Shown in pieces: positions 36,783 to 45,208 of a stretch of 64,000 nt of DNA. This DNA comes from CAZRCZ01 sp964598765. Its GTDB lineage: Bacteria; Sumerlaeota; Sumerlaeia; MVZB01; JAJFLK01. Position numbers and translations under genes: made by a program. The stretch is taken from positions 43,746 through 107,745 of the forward strand of contig CAZRCZ010000018.1 in the NCBI GenBank assembly GCA_964598765.1, written 5' to 3'. The stretch's first letter is position 1, and the number at the start of each line of letters is the position of its first letter. The notes below the pieces were generated by a model, which saw only the letters and a program-made list of their open reading frames with translations, was not told the origin of the DNA and did no database searches.

Positions 36783-38285
36783 CTATTCGATTCTCCTACG
36801 GATCATTTCCTTCGCCACCTCGCGGTCGTCAAAATGATGTTTCGTCGTCCCAACGATCTGATAATCCTCGTGTCCCTTGCCCGCGATGACGACGGCGTCC
36901 CCTTCTTTCGCCGATCGAATCGCCGATTCAATCGCGTCTCTGCGATCCTCGATGACGTGGACGTGTTGGGATGAAACACTTCCGCTTTTGGGAATGCCCG
37001 CGACGATCTGGTCGAGAATTTGCTCCGGAACTTCGGTGCGCGGATTATCGCTGGTGATGAAAAGTTCGTCGGCCAGTTGAGCGGCGGTTGCCCCCATGAG
37101 CGGCCGTTTGGTCTTGTCGCGGTCGCCGCCGCAACCGAAAACCGCGATCAGGCGATTGCGCGTCAAACTGCGCCGCGCGTTTTGCAGGAGCTTGGTCAGC
37201 GCGTCGGGCGTGTGCGCGTAGTCAACAACGACCTTCACCCCCGGCAAACCGCCGATGACCTCGAATCGCCCGGGCGCGCCGCGAAAAATCCGACACCCCT
37301 CCGTGATTCCCTTCCAATCCAAACCCAAAGCCAGACTCAATCCGGTCGCGGTCAGACAATTCATCGCGTTGAACGTCCCGTGCATCGGGGTTGCGATGGG
37401 ATGACGATGGCCTTGAAAATTCAAAATCAAATCCATGCCGTCATCCCGAAACTCAATCGTTTCGGCGCGAAGGTCGGCCTCCTTGTTTTCCACGGCGTAG
37501 GTCAGCCGATTTTTCGCGGGAAGTTTGGCGGCAAGTTTTCGTCCGGTCTCATCGTCCACGTTCACCACGCCGACGGCATCGGGATTTTCGTCCCTCATTC
37601 GGTCGAAGATGGACATCTTGACGGCGGCGTATTCCTCCATCGTCTTGTGGTAATCGAGATGGTCCTGCGTGACATTGGTCAGAGCCATGGCGCGAAATCG
37701 GATGCCGTCCACGCGCCGTTGATCTATGGCGTGCGAACTGACTTCAAACGCCACCGAATCCACTCCGTCCTTGAGCATGGTCGCGAGTTGGCGGGCAATT
37801 TTGGGACCGGACGGGGTTGTCTCTTGCGCCACTTCTTGCTTCCCCGCCCAGCGGTTCACGACCGTTCCCATGATTCCGGGATTGCGTCCAGTGGCGCGAA
37901 AGATCGCCTCCATCAGAAAAACAGAAGTAGTTTTGCCGTTGGTTCCCGTCACGCCGACCACGTCCATTTTCCCGGAGGGATCGCCGTAAACCCATTGCGC
38001 CAGCGGTCCCGCGATGTTCCGCGTGTCATCCACCCGCACAATGGACATGCCGGACGGAACGGGAACCGGAAGATCGGTGACGACGGCGATTCGCGCTCCC
38101 CGCCATGCCGCGTCTTCGATGTAGCGATGGCCGTCGGTCTTGAATCCCTTGATCGCGACAAAGATCGAGCCTGCGCGACATTCCGAGGAAACCTCGGTGA
38201 CGTCGGTGATCGGCAAATCCGAAGGAATTTTACCGCGAGGGTTGGAACCCCGCCGTTGCAAGAAGGGTACGAGTTGTTCCATCAT
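36783..38285 (-). CDS. murE: UDP-N-acetylmuramoyl-tripeptide synthetase (meso-DAP type)
   Basis: I start at the ATG at 38285, five bases after GGGA, giving 500 residues; the frame opens further upstream at 38324. It overlaps the ftsI end by about 55 bases. MurE adds the third amino acid. The ATP loop is VVGVTGTNGKTTS, followed by ETTPSGPKIARQLA, VSSHAIDQRRVDGI, NVTQDHLDYHKTMEEY, and VVDYAHTPDAL. The specificity motif DNPRTE near residue 390 is the form that binds meso-diaminopimelate rather than lysine. AGKGHEDYQ ends the pattern. Confidence 0.95.
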   Translation of the reverse strand: MMEQLVPFLQRRGSNPRGKIPSDLPITDVTEVSSECRAGSIFVAIKGFKTDGHRYIEDAAWRGARIAVVTDLPVPVPSGMSIVRVDDTRNIAGPLAQWVYGDPSGKMDVVGVTGTNGKTTSVFLMEAIFRATGRNPGIMGTVVNRWAGKQEVAQETTPSGPKIARQLATMLKDGVDSVAFEVSSHAIDQRRVDGIRFRAMALTNVTQDHLDYHKTMEEYAAVKMSIFDRMRDENPDAVGVVNVDDETGRKLAAKLPAKNRLTYAVENKEADLRAETIEFRDDGMDLILNFQGHRHPIATPMHGTFNAMNCLTATGLSLALGLDWKGITEGCRIFRGAPGRFEVIGGLPGVKVVVDYAHTPDALTKLLQNARRSLTRNRLIAVFGCGGDRDKTKRPLMGATAAQLADELFITSDNPRTEVPEQILDQIVAGIPKSGSVSSQHVHVIEDRRDAIESAIRSAKEGDAVVIAGKGHEDYQIVGTTKHHFDDREVAKEMIRRRIE

Positions 38286-40554
38286 TGTGTTCCCTGACCG
38301 GTTGCGAGGGAAGTCCGAATTCAATTAGCGCCTGCGCGCCGTTTTCCACCGGCGACCATGCCGCCGGAGACTGCCGAATCGCCACGCCGGAGCCGGTCAT
38401 CTTAAAGGAAATTTCAGCGCGGCTCAGCGCGCGCGCGACCTCCGGCATCGTCAGGCCGACGCAATAAGGCATGACGCCCGGCTTGAGTTCGTCCAAGCTC
38501 ATGCCAAGGGACGGGAGCGCCTGATCCCTGAGCGTCTTGGCGTAGATCACCGCTTCCTTTTGACCAAGCGGCCGTCCCGTCGGGACGCCCCTGCCATCGG
38601 AAGTCGCGGATGGGATTGCATTTGCTTTGCCTTTCGTATCAATCGCCTTGAGTTTGATCGTGCGGCTACTGAGCGAGAGCGCAATCTCCCGATTCGGTTT
38701 TCCGTCGCTGTCCGATCCTTCCTCCCCTTCGACAGTTTCGTCCAAGAGCGGGTAGGGGCGACTCGTTGGGTCGCCCACTGGAAGCGAAACCAATCGCGCA
38801 TTGGCTTGCGCGCCATCGGGCGTTGCGGACTTGGCCGTCAATTCATCCGGGCGGTCGGGAGGGATACCCAAAATTCGGACCACGTTTTCGGCAATGTCGG
38901 CGAAAATCGGAGCTGAAATTTTCCCGCCGTAATACTCAATCTTCGGATTCGGCTCATCCACGTAAACATAAATCGCCACGCGCGGTTCGCTCGCGGGTAA
39001 AAGTCCGGCGAACGACGCGATGTAATGTTTCCCTTCCTTGTGCTTCTTGGTCGTTCCGGTTTTGCCGGCCACGCTGTAACCGGGTATCTTTGCCGCCGTT
39101 CCGGTCCCTTCCTCGACAACGCTTTCCATCAGTTTGACGATGGTCCGGCAGGTTTCCGCTTGGGCCGCGCGTCCGGCTTCGGTCGGTGGAAATTCCTTGA
39201 GCGCGAGACCATCCGCCGAGACGATTTTCTCCACGATGCGCGGCCGCATTCGCATCCCCTCGTTTCCCACGGCGGATAGCGCGCAGATAACCTGCAAGGC
39301 GGTCATGCTGGTTTCGTAACCCATCGGGAGAGAAGTTCGGGAGAGAGGCGTCCACTGATCCACAGGGCGAAGAAGACCGGAATTTTCGCCGGGCAAATCA
39401 ACGCCCAGTCGGTCCCCCACTCCGAACTTCTTCAAGGAATTATAGTAGAGGTTCGGCTCCAGCCGCAAACCGAGCTTGGCGGCGGCGATGTTGCTCGAAT
39501 CGGCAAACGCGATTCGGAAAGGAACGACGTCGAGCTTGTGTGTATCGGTGATGGGGCGTCCGGCGACGTAGGCAAATCCTCCCTCGCAGTTCACGTTTTC
39601 ATCCGGCGAAAGGAGACCGTTGTCCATCAGGATTGTGTAGGTCAGAATTTTCATTACGGATCCGATCTCAATCGGATCGGTCAGAATTCGGTTTCTGCGC
39701 TGGTCGCTTTCACTGCGCGAAAATTCGTTCGGGTCGAAATCGGGACAGGTCGCCATGGCGAGAATGGCGCCCGTTTTGACATCCATGACCAACGCGGCTC
39801 CGGCTTGCGCTTGAACTTCTCCGACTCGTTTCCGCAACGCCTTCTGCGTGTAATGCTGAATCTGGCTGTCGAGCGTCAGGACAACGTTCGCGCCCAAGGT
39901 CGCCTTTAATAACCGTTCGTCCACCGGCGCCAATCCCTCGCGCCAACTATTCACCGGGACGCGCGTCTCCTTGTTTTCGCCGCGCAGGTTGGAGTCGAAA
40001 CGCAATTCCAACCCTTCTTGACCGATGTTGTCTCCCGTGTCGTCAATCTTGGTGTAGCCGATGATCGGACCCGCCAAATCCCCCTGCGGATAAAGACGCT
40101 TGCTTTCCTTGACCGAGAAAATAACGCCGTCGGGAATGACAAGCTCGTCGGCAAGAAGCCGCACGGCGTCGGAAATTTCGGGTTCAACTTTTCGAGCGAG
40201 AATCGAGACTTTATTCCGGTCCAACATCGCGGCGACTTTGGCGGTGGGAAGGTTGAGAAGCCGCGCAAGACGGTCGGCGGTTTGGGGGGGAAGCTCCTTT
40301 CCCTTCAGAACCGCCGGATTGAAAGAGATTGTGTCGTAGAGAGTCGAGGTCGCCAGAATTTGACCTTTGCAATCCAGAATGTCTCCCCGACGGCGGTTCA
40401 GGCTGATCCGCTTGCCGTGTTGCGAAGCGGCAAGGTTGGCGTATTTGTGATGCCGCCGAATCTGGACGACGTAGAGCCGCGCCCAAATGCCGACGAACGC
40501 CGCGAGCGAGAGAACGGCCACGAGCAGAATTCGCAGACGATGAGTTCTTTTCAA
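38230..40554 (-). CDS. ftsI: Class B penicillin-binding protein FtsI/SpoVD with PASTA domain
   Basis: This septal transpeptidase (774 residues, TTG start) has an N-terminal anchor helix (about 8-28) and a dimerisation domain. The catalytic domain has Ser299-Val-Met-Lys302, SSN (353-355) and Lys498-Thr-Gly-Thr. A PASTA-like domain occupies about 692-746 (VMPYCVGLTMPEVARALSRA). The 120-residue linker between catalytic and PASTA parts contains two repeat-derived peptides (about 593-602 and 653-664). It cross-links peptidoglycan with FtsW. No ATG is available near the start, and the ribosome site is weak. Confidence 0.93.
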   Translation of the reverse strand: MKRTHRLRILLVAVLSLAAFVGIWARLYVVQIRRHHKYANLAASQHGKRISLNRRRGDILDCKGQILATSTLYDTISFNPAVLKGKELPPQTADRLARLLNLPTAKVAAMLDRNKVSILARKVEPEISDAVRLLADELVIPDGVIFSVKESKRLYPQGDLAGPIIGYTKIDDTGDNIGQEGLELRFDSNLRGENKETRVPVNSWREGLAPVDERLLKATLGANVVLTLDSQIQHYTQKALRKRVGEVQAQAGAALVMDVKTGAILAMATCPDFDPNEFSRSESDQRRNRILTDPIEIGSVMKILTYTILMDNGLLSPDENVNCEGGFAYVAGRPITDTHKLDVVPFRIAFADSSNIAAAKLGLRLEPNLYYNSLKKFGVGDRLGVDLPGENSGLLRPVDQWTPLSRTSLPMGYETSMTALQVICALSAVGNEGMRMRPRIVEKIVSADGLALKEFPPTEAGRAAQAETCRTIVKLMESVVEEGTGTAAKIPGYSVAGKTGTTKKHKEGKHYIASFAGLLPASEPRVAIYVYVDEPNPKIEYYGGKISAPIFADIAENVVRILGIPPDRPDELTAKSATPDGAQANARLVSLPVGDPTSRPYPLLDETVEGEEGSDSDGKPNREIALSLSSRTIKLKAIDTKGKANAIPSATSDGRGVPTGRPLGQKEAVIYAKTLRDQALPSLGMSLDELKPGVMPYCVGLTMPEVARALSRAEISFKMTGSGVAIRQSPAAWSPVENGAQALIEFGLPSQPVREHNDGTTRTLLATAGFQPSR
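38564..38597 (-). repeat. Palindromic repeat inside ftsI, copy 1
   Basis: CGTCCC (38573-38578) and GGGACG (38582-38587) form the stem around a 3-base loop, with the flanks GGCCG and CCCCTGCCATC. Read on the coding strand it gives DGRGVPTGRPLG, the same peptide class as in murF, although the stem bases differ. Confidence 0.85.
38753..38776 (+). repeat. Palindromic repeat inside ftsI, copy 2 (opposite orientation)
   Basis: GGGCGACTC (38756-38764) and GGGTCGCCC (38768-38776) pair at 8 of 9 positions. The TAGGGGCGAC edge is on the plus strand, so this copy is inverted relative to those in murF and in copy 1. On the ftsI strand it encodes VGDPTSRPYP. Confidence 0.85.
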
Positions 40555-41110
40555 GGCCGGCTGATCTTTCCGTATGACAACTTGAAATCCGAAAACTTAA
40601 TTTGAATGGAAATCCGAAACCCGTGGGACGGCTCTCCTGAGCCGTCATTGGGACTGGAGTCCCCACCTACAAAAATCAGACGGGGGGGTTCGCTTTCCAT
40701 CGGCGGGAAGAAGATAAAAGCGAAACCCCCGCTTCGAATCCCGACCTGCGGAATTCGGCCTGACTTTCTCCTCGGCGGCACCACTGAAACAACCGGAACA
40801 ACAACGGACAACGCGACAAGAATCACGGGAACGGGAACGAGACCAACTGCAACAAGAACAACGAGTCTGCTGGAACGGGAGCGTGACAACGGGACGCTGG
40901 AACCATCGCTGGAGCTTCAAGCCGCCTTGAAACCGCGTCCCCCGGACCAGACGAAGGGAGAATCTTCCTGCAAAGCAAAGTAAGACATGAAGACTCCCGA
41001 CTGAATGGCAACGAGGCGCGCGGTTTTGGAGAAACTTATTGGCTCGGACTGAACTTTCTTCGATCCGAACCTGAAATTTTAATCTGTCCGGCTTGCCGCG
41101 CCGGATGCGT
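40555..41110. other. Long spacer between ftsL and ftsI with repeats
   Basis: This 556-base spacer is unusual inside a compact dcw operon. It contains two palindromes: GACGGCTC/GAGCCGTC (40625-40644 region) and GGACTGGAGTCC (about 40651-40662). It also holds a low-complexity stretch of ACAAC/CGGGAACGG-like units (about 40785-40910). Open frames here on both strands are Thr/Arg- or Val-rich and lack family resemblance, so I call no gene. Confidence 0.65.
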
Positions 41111-41611
41111 CTATTTCCTTTCGTTCGCCATTCGGGGAATTGTGTTCGCTTCATCGGCAAAAGCTTTGCCTCCGAAGCCAAGTTTGGAGGCGATGAAATT
41201 GATCCAAGAACGATCCTTCCGAAGCGAATCTCCCCTTTTTCCCTCATCAAGCGACGCCGCGCTCATCGCGGCATAGCGAGCCTGAATGTCCGCCGGAATC
41301 GTCAGCCGCTCCCATTCCGAAGGAGGGTAGCGCACCATCCCCAGTTCGGTCTGCGCGAATTGAAGGAGATTGTCCCCCTTCTTTTGCGATTCCACCTCCC
41401 CGCGCAACGAATTGATCTGACTGCGCAGTTCCATTTTGCGCTCCTGAAGCTTGATCGTCTCGTGACGAAGATCGTCCATCGCAAACTGAAGGTGAAGTTG
41501 CGCGACGGCGAACAGGAGGCAAGTGGACGAAACAAAAAGGATGGCCGTCATTCGCTTTCCGGTTCGCTCCGGTCGAACTTCGCCATTGGGATTGATTAAA
41601 TTCTGCGTCAT
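41111..41611 (-). CDS. ftsL: Cell division protein FtsL
   Basis: The 166-residue protein has a short charged cytoplasmic tail, one membrane helix (about 22-42) and a coiled coil with heptads (about 46-80, DDLRHETIKLQERKMELRSQ). ELGMVRYPPSEW follows, the usual end of FtsL. FtsL recruits and activates FtsWI at the septum. The C-terminal 60 residues extend beyond the typical length. Identification rests on topology and position between rsmH and ftsI, since FtsL diverges quickly. Confidence 0.85.
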   Translation of the reverse strand: MTQNLINPNGEVRPERTGKRMTAILFVSSTCLLFAVAQLHLQFAMDDLRHETIKLQERKMELRSQINSLRGEVESQKKGDNLLQFAQTELGMVRYPPSEWERLTIPADIQARYAAMSAASLDEGKRGDSLRKDRSWINFIASKLGFGGKAFADEANTIPRMANERK

Positions 41612-41654
41612 GCGTTTTACCTATTTGCGGACGATCCGCCGGATCGTCCTTGCC

Positions 41655-42614
41655 TCACCAAATCTTTTCAGCGGCCCGTAATCTCGCCGACCGGCTCCGG
41701 GGATTCGCCGCAATCTCCTCCGGCGTGGGACAGATCGGGCGCGGCGTCAAAATCTTCAAGCGCGGCTCGATTTCCGTTCCCCGTTGCGGCAACGGCCACG
41801 GCGCCGAAACGGACGGGGTCGCCATCGCCGACATGAATCGCTTGACGATCCGGTCCTCGCCGCCGTGAAAACTGATCACGACCAGCCTTCCGCCGGGAGC
41901 GAGCAACTCCAACGCTTGGGGCAGAACGGCCTCCAAGTTCTCATACTCCCGATTCACCTCGATCCGCAGGGCGAGAAAAACCCGCGTCGCGGGGTGAATC
42001 TTCGGGGGCCATGCCTTGCGCGGAATCGCCTCGCCGACGATCCGGCCAAGTTCCCGTCCGGTTCGGATCGGGTGGTCGCGGCGCTCCTTAACGATTCGCC
42101 GGGCTATGTGGCGGCTCCATTTCTCTTGAGCCTTCTCCCGGAACAACCGGGTCAATTCCTCCTCACTCCAAGTGTTCACAATCTCCGCCGCCGAGGGGGT
42201 GTCGGCTCGCGGGTCGAGGCGCATGTCGAGCGCCTCGTCACTATCCCAACTCATGCCGAGTTTGGGATTGCGCAGTTGCGGGGTCGAAACGCCCAGATCG
42301 AGGAGGATCCCACCGGACGGTGGAGTATGGGCGAGAGCTGGGAGATGAGCCAGATCGGCGTGGTTGCCCACGGCCAACCTGACAAGAGAGGGAGCGATTC
42401 GAGCCGCGGCAATCCTCCTATCCGCGATCTCGACTGCTAGGGGATCTTTATCGATGCCGATCAGCAGGCCTTCGCCCCGCAACTGCCTCAGAATGTCTAT
42501 TGCGTGGCCGCCATGCCCCAGCGTGCAGTCTAGGATGACTTTGCCGGGAGATGGGGCGAGATATTGTAGGACCTCCTTTCTTAATACCGGCTCGTGGTGA
42601 GCCTCGACGTTCAC
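41655..42614 (-). CDS. rsmH: 16S rRNA (cytosine-1402-N4) methyltransferase
   Basis: RsmH (MraW) methylates C1402 in the ribosomal P site. The 319-residue protein has HEPVLRKEVLQYLAP, CTLGHGGHA (SAM loop), IGIDKDPLA, LLDLGVSTPQL, MRLDPRA, and RVFLALRIEVNRE, all standard. The GTG start overlaps the mraZ stop (GTGA), so it is translationally coupled. Confidence 0.97.
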   Translation of the reverse strand: MNVEAHHEPVLRKEVLQYLAPSPGKVILDCTLGHGGHAIDILRQLRGEGLLIGIDKDPLAVEIADRRIAAARIAPSLVRLAVGNHADLAHLPALAHTPPSGGILLDLGVSTPQLRNPKLGMSWDSDEALDMRLDPRADTPSAAEIVNTWSEEELTRLFREKAQEKWSRHIARRIVKERRDHPIRTGRELGRIVGEAIPRKAWPPKIHPATRVFLALRIEVNREYENLEAVLPQALELLAPGGRLVVISFHGGEDRIVKRFMSAMATPSVSAPWPLPQRGTEIEPRLKILTPRPICPTPEEIAANPRSRSARLRAAEKIW

Positions 42615-43153
42615 GGCGCGGGACTCGCCTGCGCCTGAATCACAAACTTTTGCGCCGGCTTCAGGCCGGCCTTTTCATTGGCCACCGCGTCGCTGGCCTG
42701 ATCGAAATTCTCCATGGCCTTTTCGGTGACTTTGTCGAAGACCGTCGGATCGAAAATCTCCATCGAGCCGACCCGCCCGACGATCAAGACCTTGCTTTTG
42801 ATCTTGCAGAATTTCACCTGCGCCGGGGTCAGGCGAAACCGATTTTGCGCGTCCAGCGTAATCACCGCGGCCAACGAGGTTTCCAGATTCTTGATCGTTC
42901 GATGATCCGACCGACGATCATTCAACCCCTTCCACTCCTCCACCCGTTCAAGAAACGCGGAGTAGGGAAGAACCTTGAGCGAGCGATCCGTCGTTGGGAT
43001 GACGCCGACCTTGTCCGCGTGTTCGGGGCAGATGGATTTGAGAACCTTCATGAAGCGCTCCGGAATGCCCACGCGCAGTTTGGCGTCCAGCACCATCTCC
43101 GCGTTGTGGAGGAAAACCTGCTCAAGTTTGGGAGTGGAATCTTCCTGCGCCAT
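42611..43153 (-). CDS. mraZ: Transcriptional regulator MraZ
   Basis: MraZ binds repeated boxes in its own promoter and usually represses the dcw operon. The 180-residue protein has two SpoVT-AbrB-like halves: LDAKLRVGIPERFMKVL and ITLDAQNRFRLTPAQ. At 180 residues it is longer than the common 140-150, with an Ala/Gln-rich tail. As the first gene of the operon it sits about 60 bases below the predicted transcription start. Confidence 0.93.
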   Translation of the reverse strand: MAQEDSTPKLEQVFLHNAEMVLDAKLRVGIPERFMKVLKSICPEHADKVGVIPTTDRSLKVLPYSAFLERVEEWKGLNDRRSDHRTIKNLETSLAAVITLDAQNRFRLTPAQVKFCKIKSKVLIVGRVGSMEIFDPTVFDKVTEKAMENFDQASDAVANEKAGLKPAQKFVIQAQASPAP

Positions 43154-43189
43154 CGTGATTTCTTTGCGCTTTGTTTTCCCTTTTTCATT

Positions 43190-43215
43190 CTAATGGGCCA
43201 ATTTGGGCCTATTAG
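43190..43215. promoter_or_regulatory. Palindrome in the dcw leader, possible operator
   Basis: CTAATGGGCC (43190-43199) and the complement of CTAATAGGCC (43206-43215) form a nearly perfect inverted repeat at the predicted transcription start of mraZ. It could be an operator or an mRNA hairpin. It does not match the direct TGGGN repeats bound by MraZ elsewhere, so the binding protein is unknown. Confidence 0.45.
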
Positions 43216-43222
43216 GGAAAGA

Positions 43223-43251
43223 ACTATGTAGAATCCCCACGATCTTGTCAA
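43223..43251 (-). promoter_or_regulatory. Sigma-70-like promoter of the dcw operon
   Basis: On the minus strand TTGACA (43246-43251) is followed by a 17-base spacer and CATAGT (43223-43228). The -35 is perfect and the -10 matches 4 of 6. It lies 70-98 bases upstream of mraZ. G-rich TGGGGG and TGGGGA stretches overlap the spacer region and could be remnants of MraZ boxes, but their spacing (18) is not the usual one. Confidence 0.7.
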
Positions 43252-43422
43252 CCCCCAAAATGCGATTTTTTGCATCTTTTTTTGGCCTCTGGTGGGGAAC
43301 TCCCCTTAAATACAATCAAAAGACGAATTTTAGACGAATGAATAACGAAAATAAGGGCGAAAACCGAAAAAATCGCATCGGCTGTTTACTCTCCCCAGCT
43401 CGTTGTTGAAAATGAACCGGAC

Positions 43423-44901
43423 ATGACGCAAGAAATTCCCACCGAGAACCCAGAGACGCCGCTTGCATCGGATCCGGCGCGTGGCGAGAAGCCCGGCGGC
43501 GTAATCGCGCTTTCCCTTTTTCTCGGCGCGATTCTTCCCGAGCTTTATTATGAAGCGCGACCGGTCGCCTCCGATTGGGAAAATTTTTATCAACCCGCGA
43601 AGGGTCTGTGGAAATTGCCCCTGCATCAGATTCGACCGGAGGCGATTTTTTTTCCGCTCGTCGCCTTCGCGGCAATTATTTACTTCGTGGCGCAGAGACT
43701 AATGTCTCAGATCAAGCCACCCTCGTGGAAATTCTGCTTAAGTCAAAAGCAAAACGTCATCGCGCAGGTAGTAATTGCCCTAGCGTTATCTTTCGCAATC
43801 GGCCTTCTCTTCTTTCATTGGTCCGTGACGCCGCCGATGCTCGGCGATTCGGTGTTTTGGCAAATGCTGGCGGACAATCCCTTCATCATGGGAAGCGAGC
43901 CGCTCGGACGCTGGTCGCATTATCTCGCTTATCAACTTCTGACGCTATTCGACGTTTACGACCGGAAATTGGGAGTCCGGCTCAGTTCGGCCCTCGCGGG
44001 GGCGTTCGATCTGGCGGGGGTCATGCTTCTCGTTCGCGCCGCTCTGCCGCGTCTCCCGCGCTTCGCGGGCATCATGTTTTTGTTTCTTTCGCCGACGGCG
44101 TTGCTCTTCATCGGTTATCCCGAAGCCACGCCTTGGGCATACGCCTTCACGGAGATTTATCTGCTCGCCGGAGTTCGCTATTTGCGTTTGAGTCTTGCGC
44201 GTCCCCCTTGGCTGGAGACGCTTTTCATCATGTTCGCCGTCTGGACGCACGGTATGGCTTGCTTCGCCACGGGCGCGCAGTTGAGCCTGTTGCTGATTTG
44301 GTTTTTCCGGAAACTGGACGAAGATGCTCCCGCGCGATGGAGCGTTCGCCGCGTTGCCTTGGGGTTGAGTTTGGCGGCGTTGACCTTTGTTCCGCTCGGC
44401 GGAACTCTGCTCTTTGCTTACCTGTTCGGCACGGGATTGCCCGCTTCTCCTTGGCAAGGAAACATGGGAGGGGGCAAGGACAACTGGCCGTGGGTTTCGT
44501 TTTCCGAAGCAGGCGCGGCAACCCATCCGCTGGTCATCGCCCAATACATTTTTTTCGACAAGCGCTACCGTTCCGATTTGTTCAACCTAATCCTGTCGGC
44601 CTGTCCGCTATTGTTTGCGCTCCCGCTCGCGCTCGCGCAGATCGCGAAATTCGCGCGGACCGAAATTTTATTCGTCGGATCGGCGTTGGCCGGACTGCTT
44701 CTCTTCACGCTGTTCTGGAACGCCGATTTGGGGATGCAGTTTGATTTCGATCTGATGGCGATGTTCGCCGTTCCGGCCCAACTGCTCGCCGCCCTGTGGC
44801 TTGAGAGGAAATTAGAAGCGAAAAGTCAAAATTTCGTTTGCCTCGTGATCGCGTTTACGACCTTTTGCTTTACGCTCCTGCCGTTTATAAATTTTCCGTA
44901 A
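43423..44901 (+). CDS. Multi-spanning membrane protein of unknown function
   Basis: The 492-residue protein has a polar N-terminus (about 28 residues), then ten or so hydrophobic helices. An extracytoplasmic loop reads HWSVTPPMLGDSVFWQML, and another IGYPEATPWAYAFTEIYLLAG, which recalls GT-C-like or mannosyltransferase folds (an acidic residue after the first helices, then aromatic-rich loops). I cannot assign a family. It diverges from mraZ across a 270-base region. Confidence 0.55.
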   Translation: MTQEIPTENPETPLASDPARGEKPGGVIALSLFLGAILPELYYEARPVASDWENFYQPAKGLWKLPLHQIRPEAIFFPLVAFAAIIYFVAQRLMSQIKPPSWKFCLSQKQNVIAQVVIALALSFAIGLLFFHWSVTPPMLGDSVFWQMLADNPFIMGSEPLGRWSHYLAYQLLTLFDVYDRKLGVRLSSALAGAFDLAGVMLLVRAALPRLPRFAGIMFLFLSPTALLFIGYPEATPWAYAFTEIYLLAGVRYLRLSLARPPWLETLFIMFAVWTHGMACFATGAQLSLLLIWFFRKLDEDAPARWSVRRVALGLSLAALTFVPLGGTLLFAYLFGTGLPASPWQGNMGGGKDNWPWVSFSEAGAATHPLVIAQYIFFDKRYRSDLFNLILSACPLLFALPLALAQIAKFARTEILFVGSALAGLLLFTLFWNADLGMQFDFDLMAMFAVPAQLLAALWLERKLEAKSQNFVCLVIAFTTFCFTLLPFINFP

Positions 44902-45208
44902 AAGAATCAGTAAGCCGATGCGTTTCATCTATTCCGGATTTAGGCAAGTCGAGCGCAAGGTTGTTGAATCTAGTTGTTGAATCTAACGGATGATGGCGAG
45001 ACTGATCGGGGGCATCGGGATATTCAACTCCTTTCATGCCGCCGGGATTGCCCGTGGACTTGCCAAATGCTCACGCATTTCTCTATTGTGTCTCCAAGCC
45101 GGAAATGCTAAACAAACCATGCTCGCATCTTAAGAGTCTTAAGAAATAGGGCTACCACAAGGGGCTACCGTTATGGAGCCACCACACTAGCGCATGGGAG
45201 GTAAACAC
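44902..45208. other. Intergenic region with a 13-bp tandem duplication
   Basis: No gene is seen. GTTGTTGAATCTA is duplicated exactly in tandem (44960-44972 and 44973-44985). CTTAAGAGTCTTAAG near 45128 is a small symmetrical motif. A strong ribosome site, GGGAGG at 45196-45201, precedes the next gene. Confidence 0.7.

Noticed and set aside
37020..38297. Long open frame opposite to murE
   Set aside because: It has no family resemblance and is explained by the codon bias of murE on the other strand.
40606..41250. Several open frames in the ftsL-ftsI spacer
   Set aside because: They are Thr/Arg- or Val-rich products of low-complexity DNA and palindromes, overlap each other on both strands, and have no ribosome sites.
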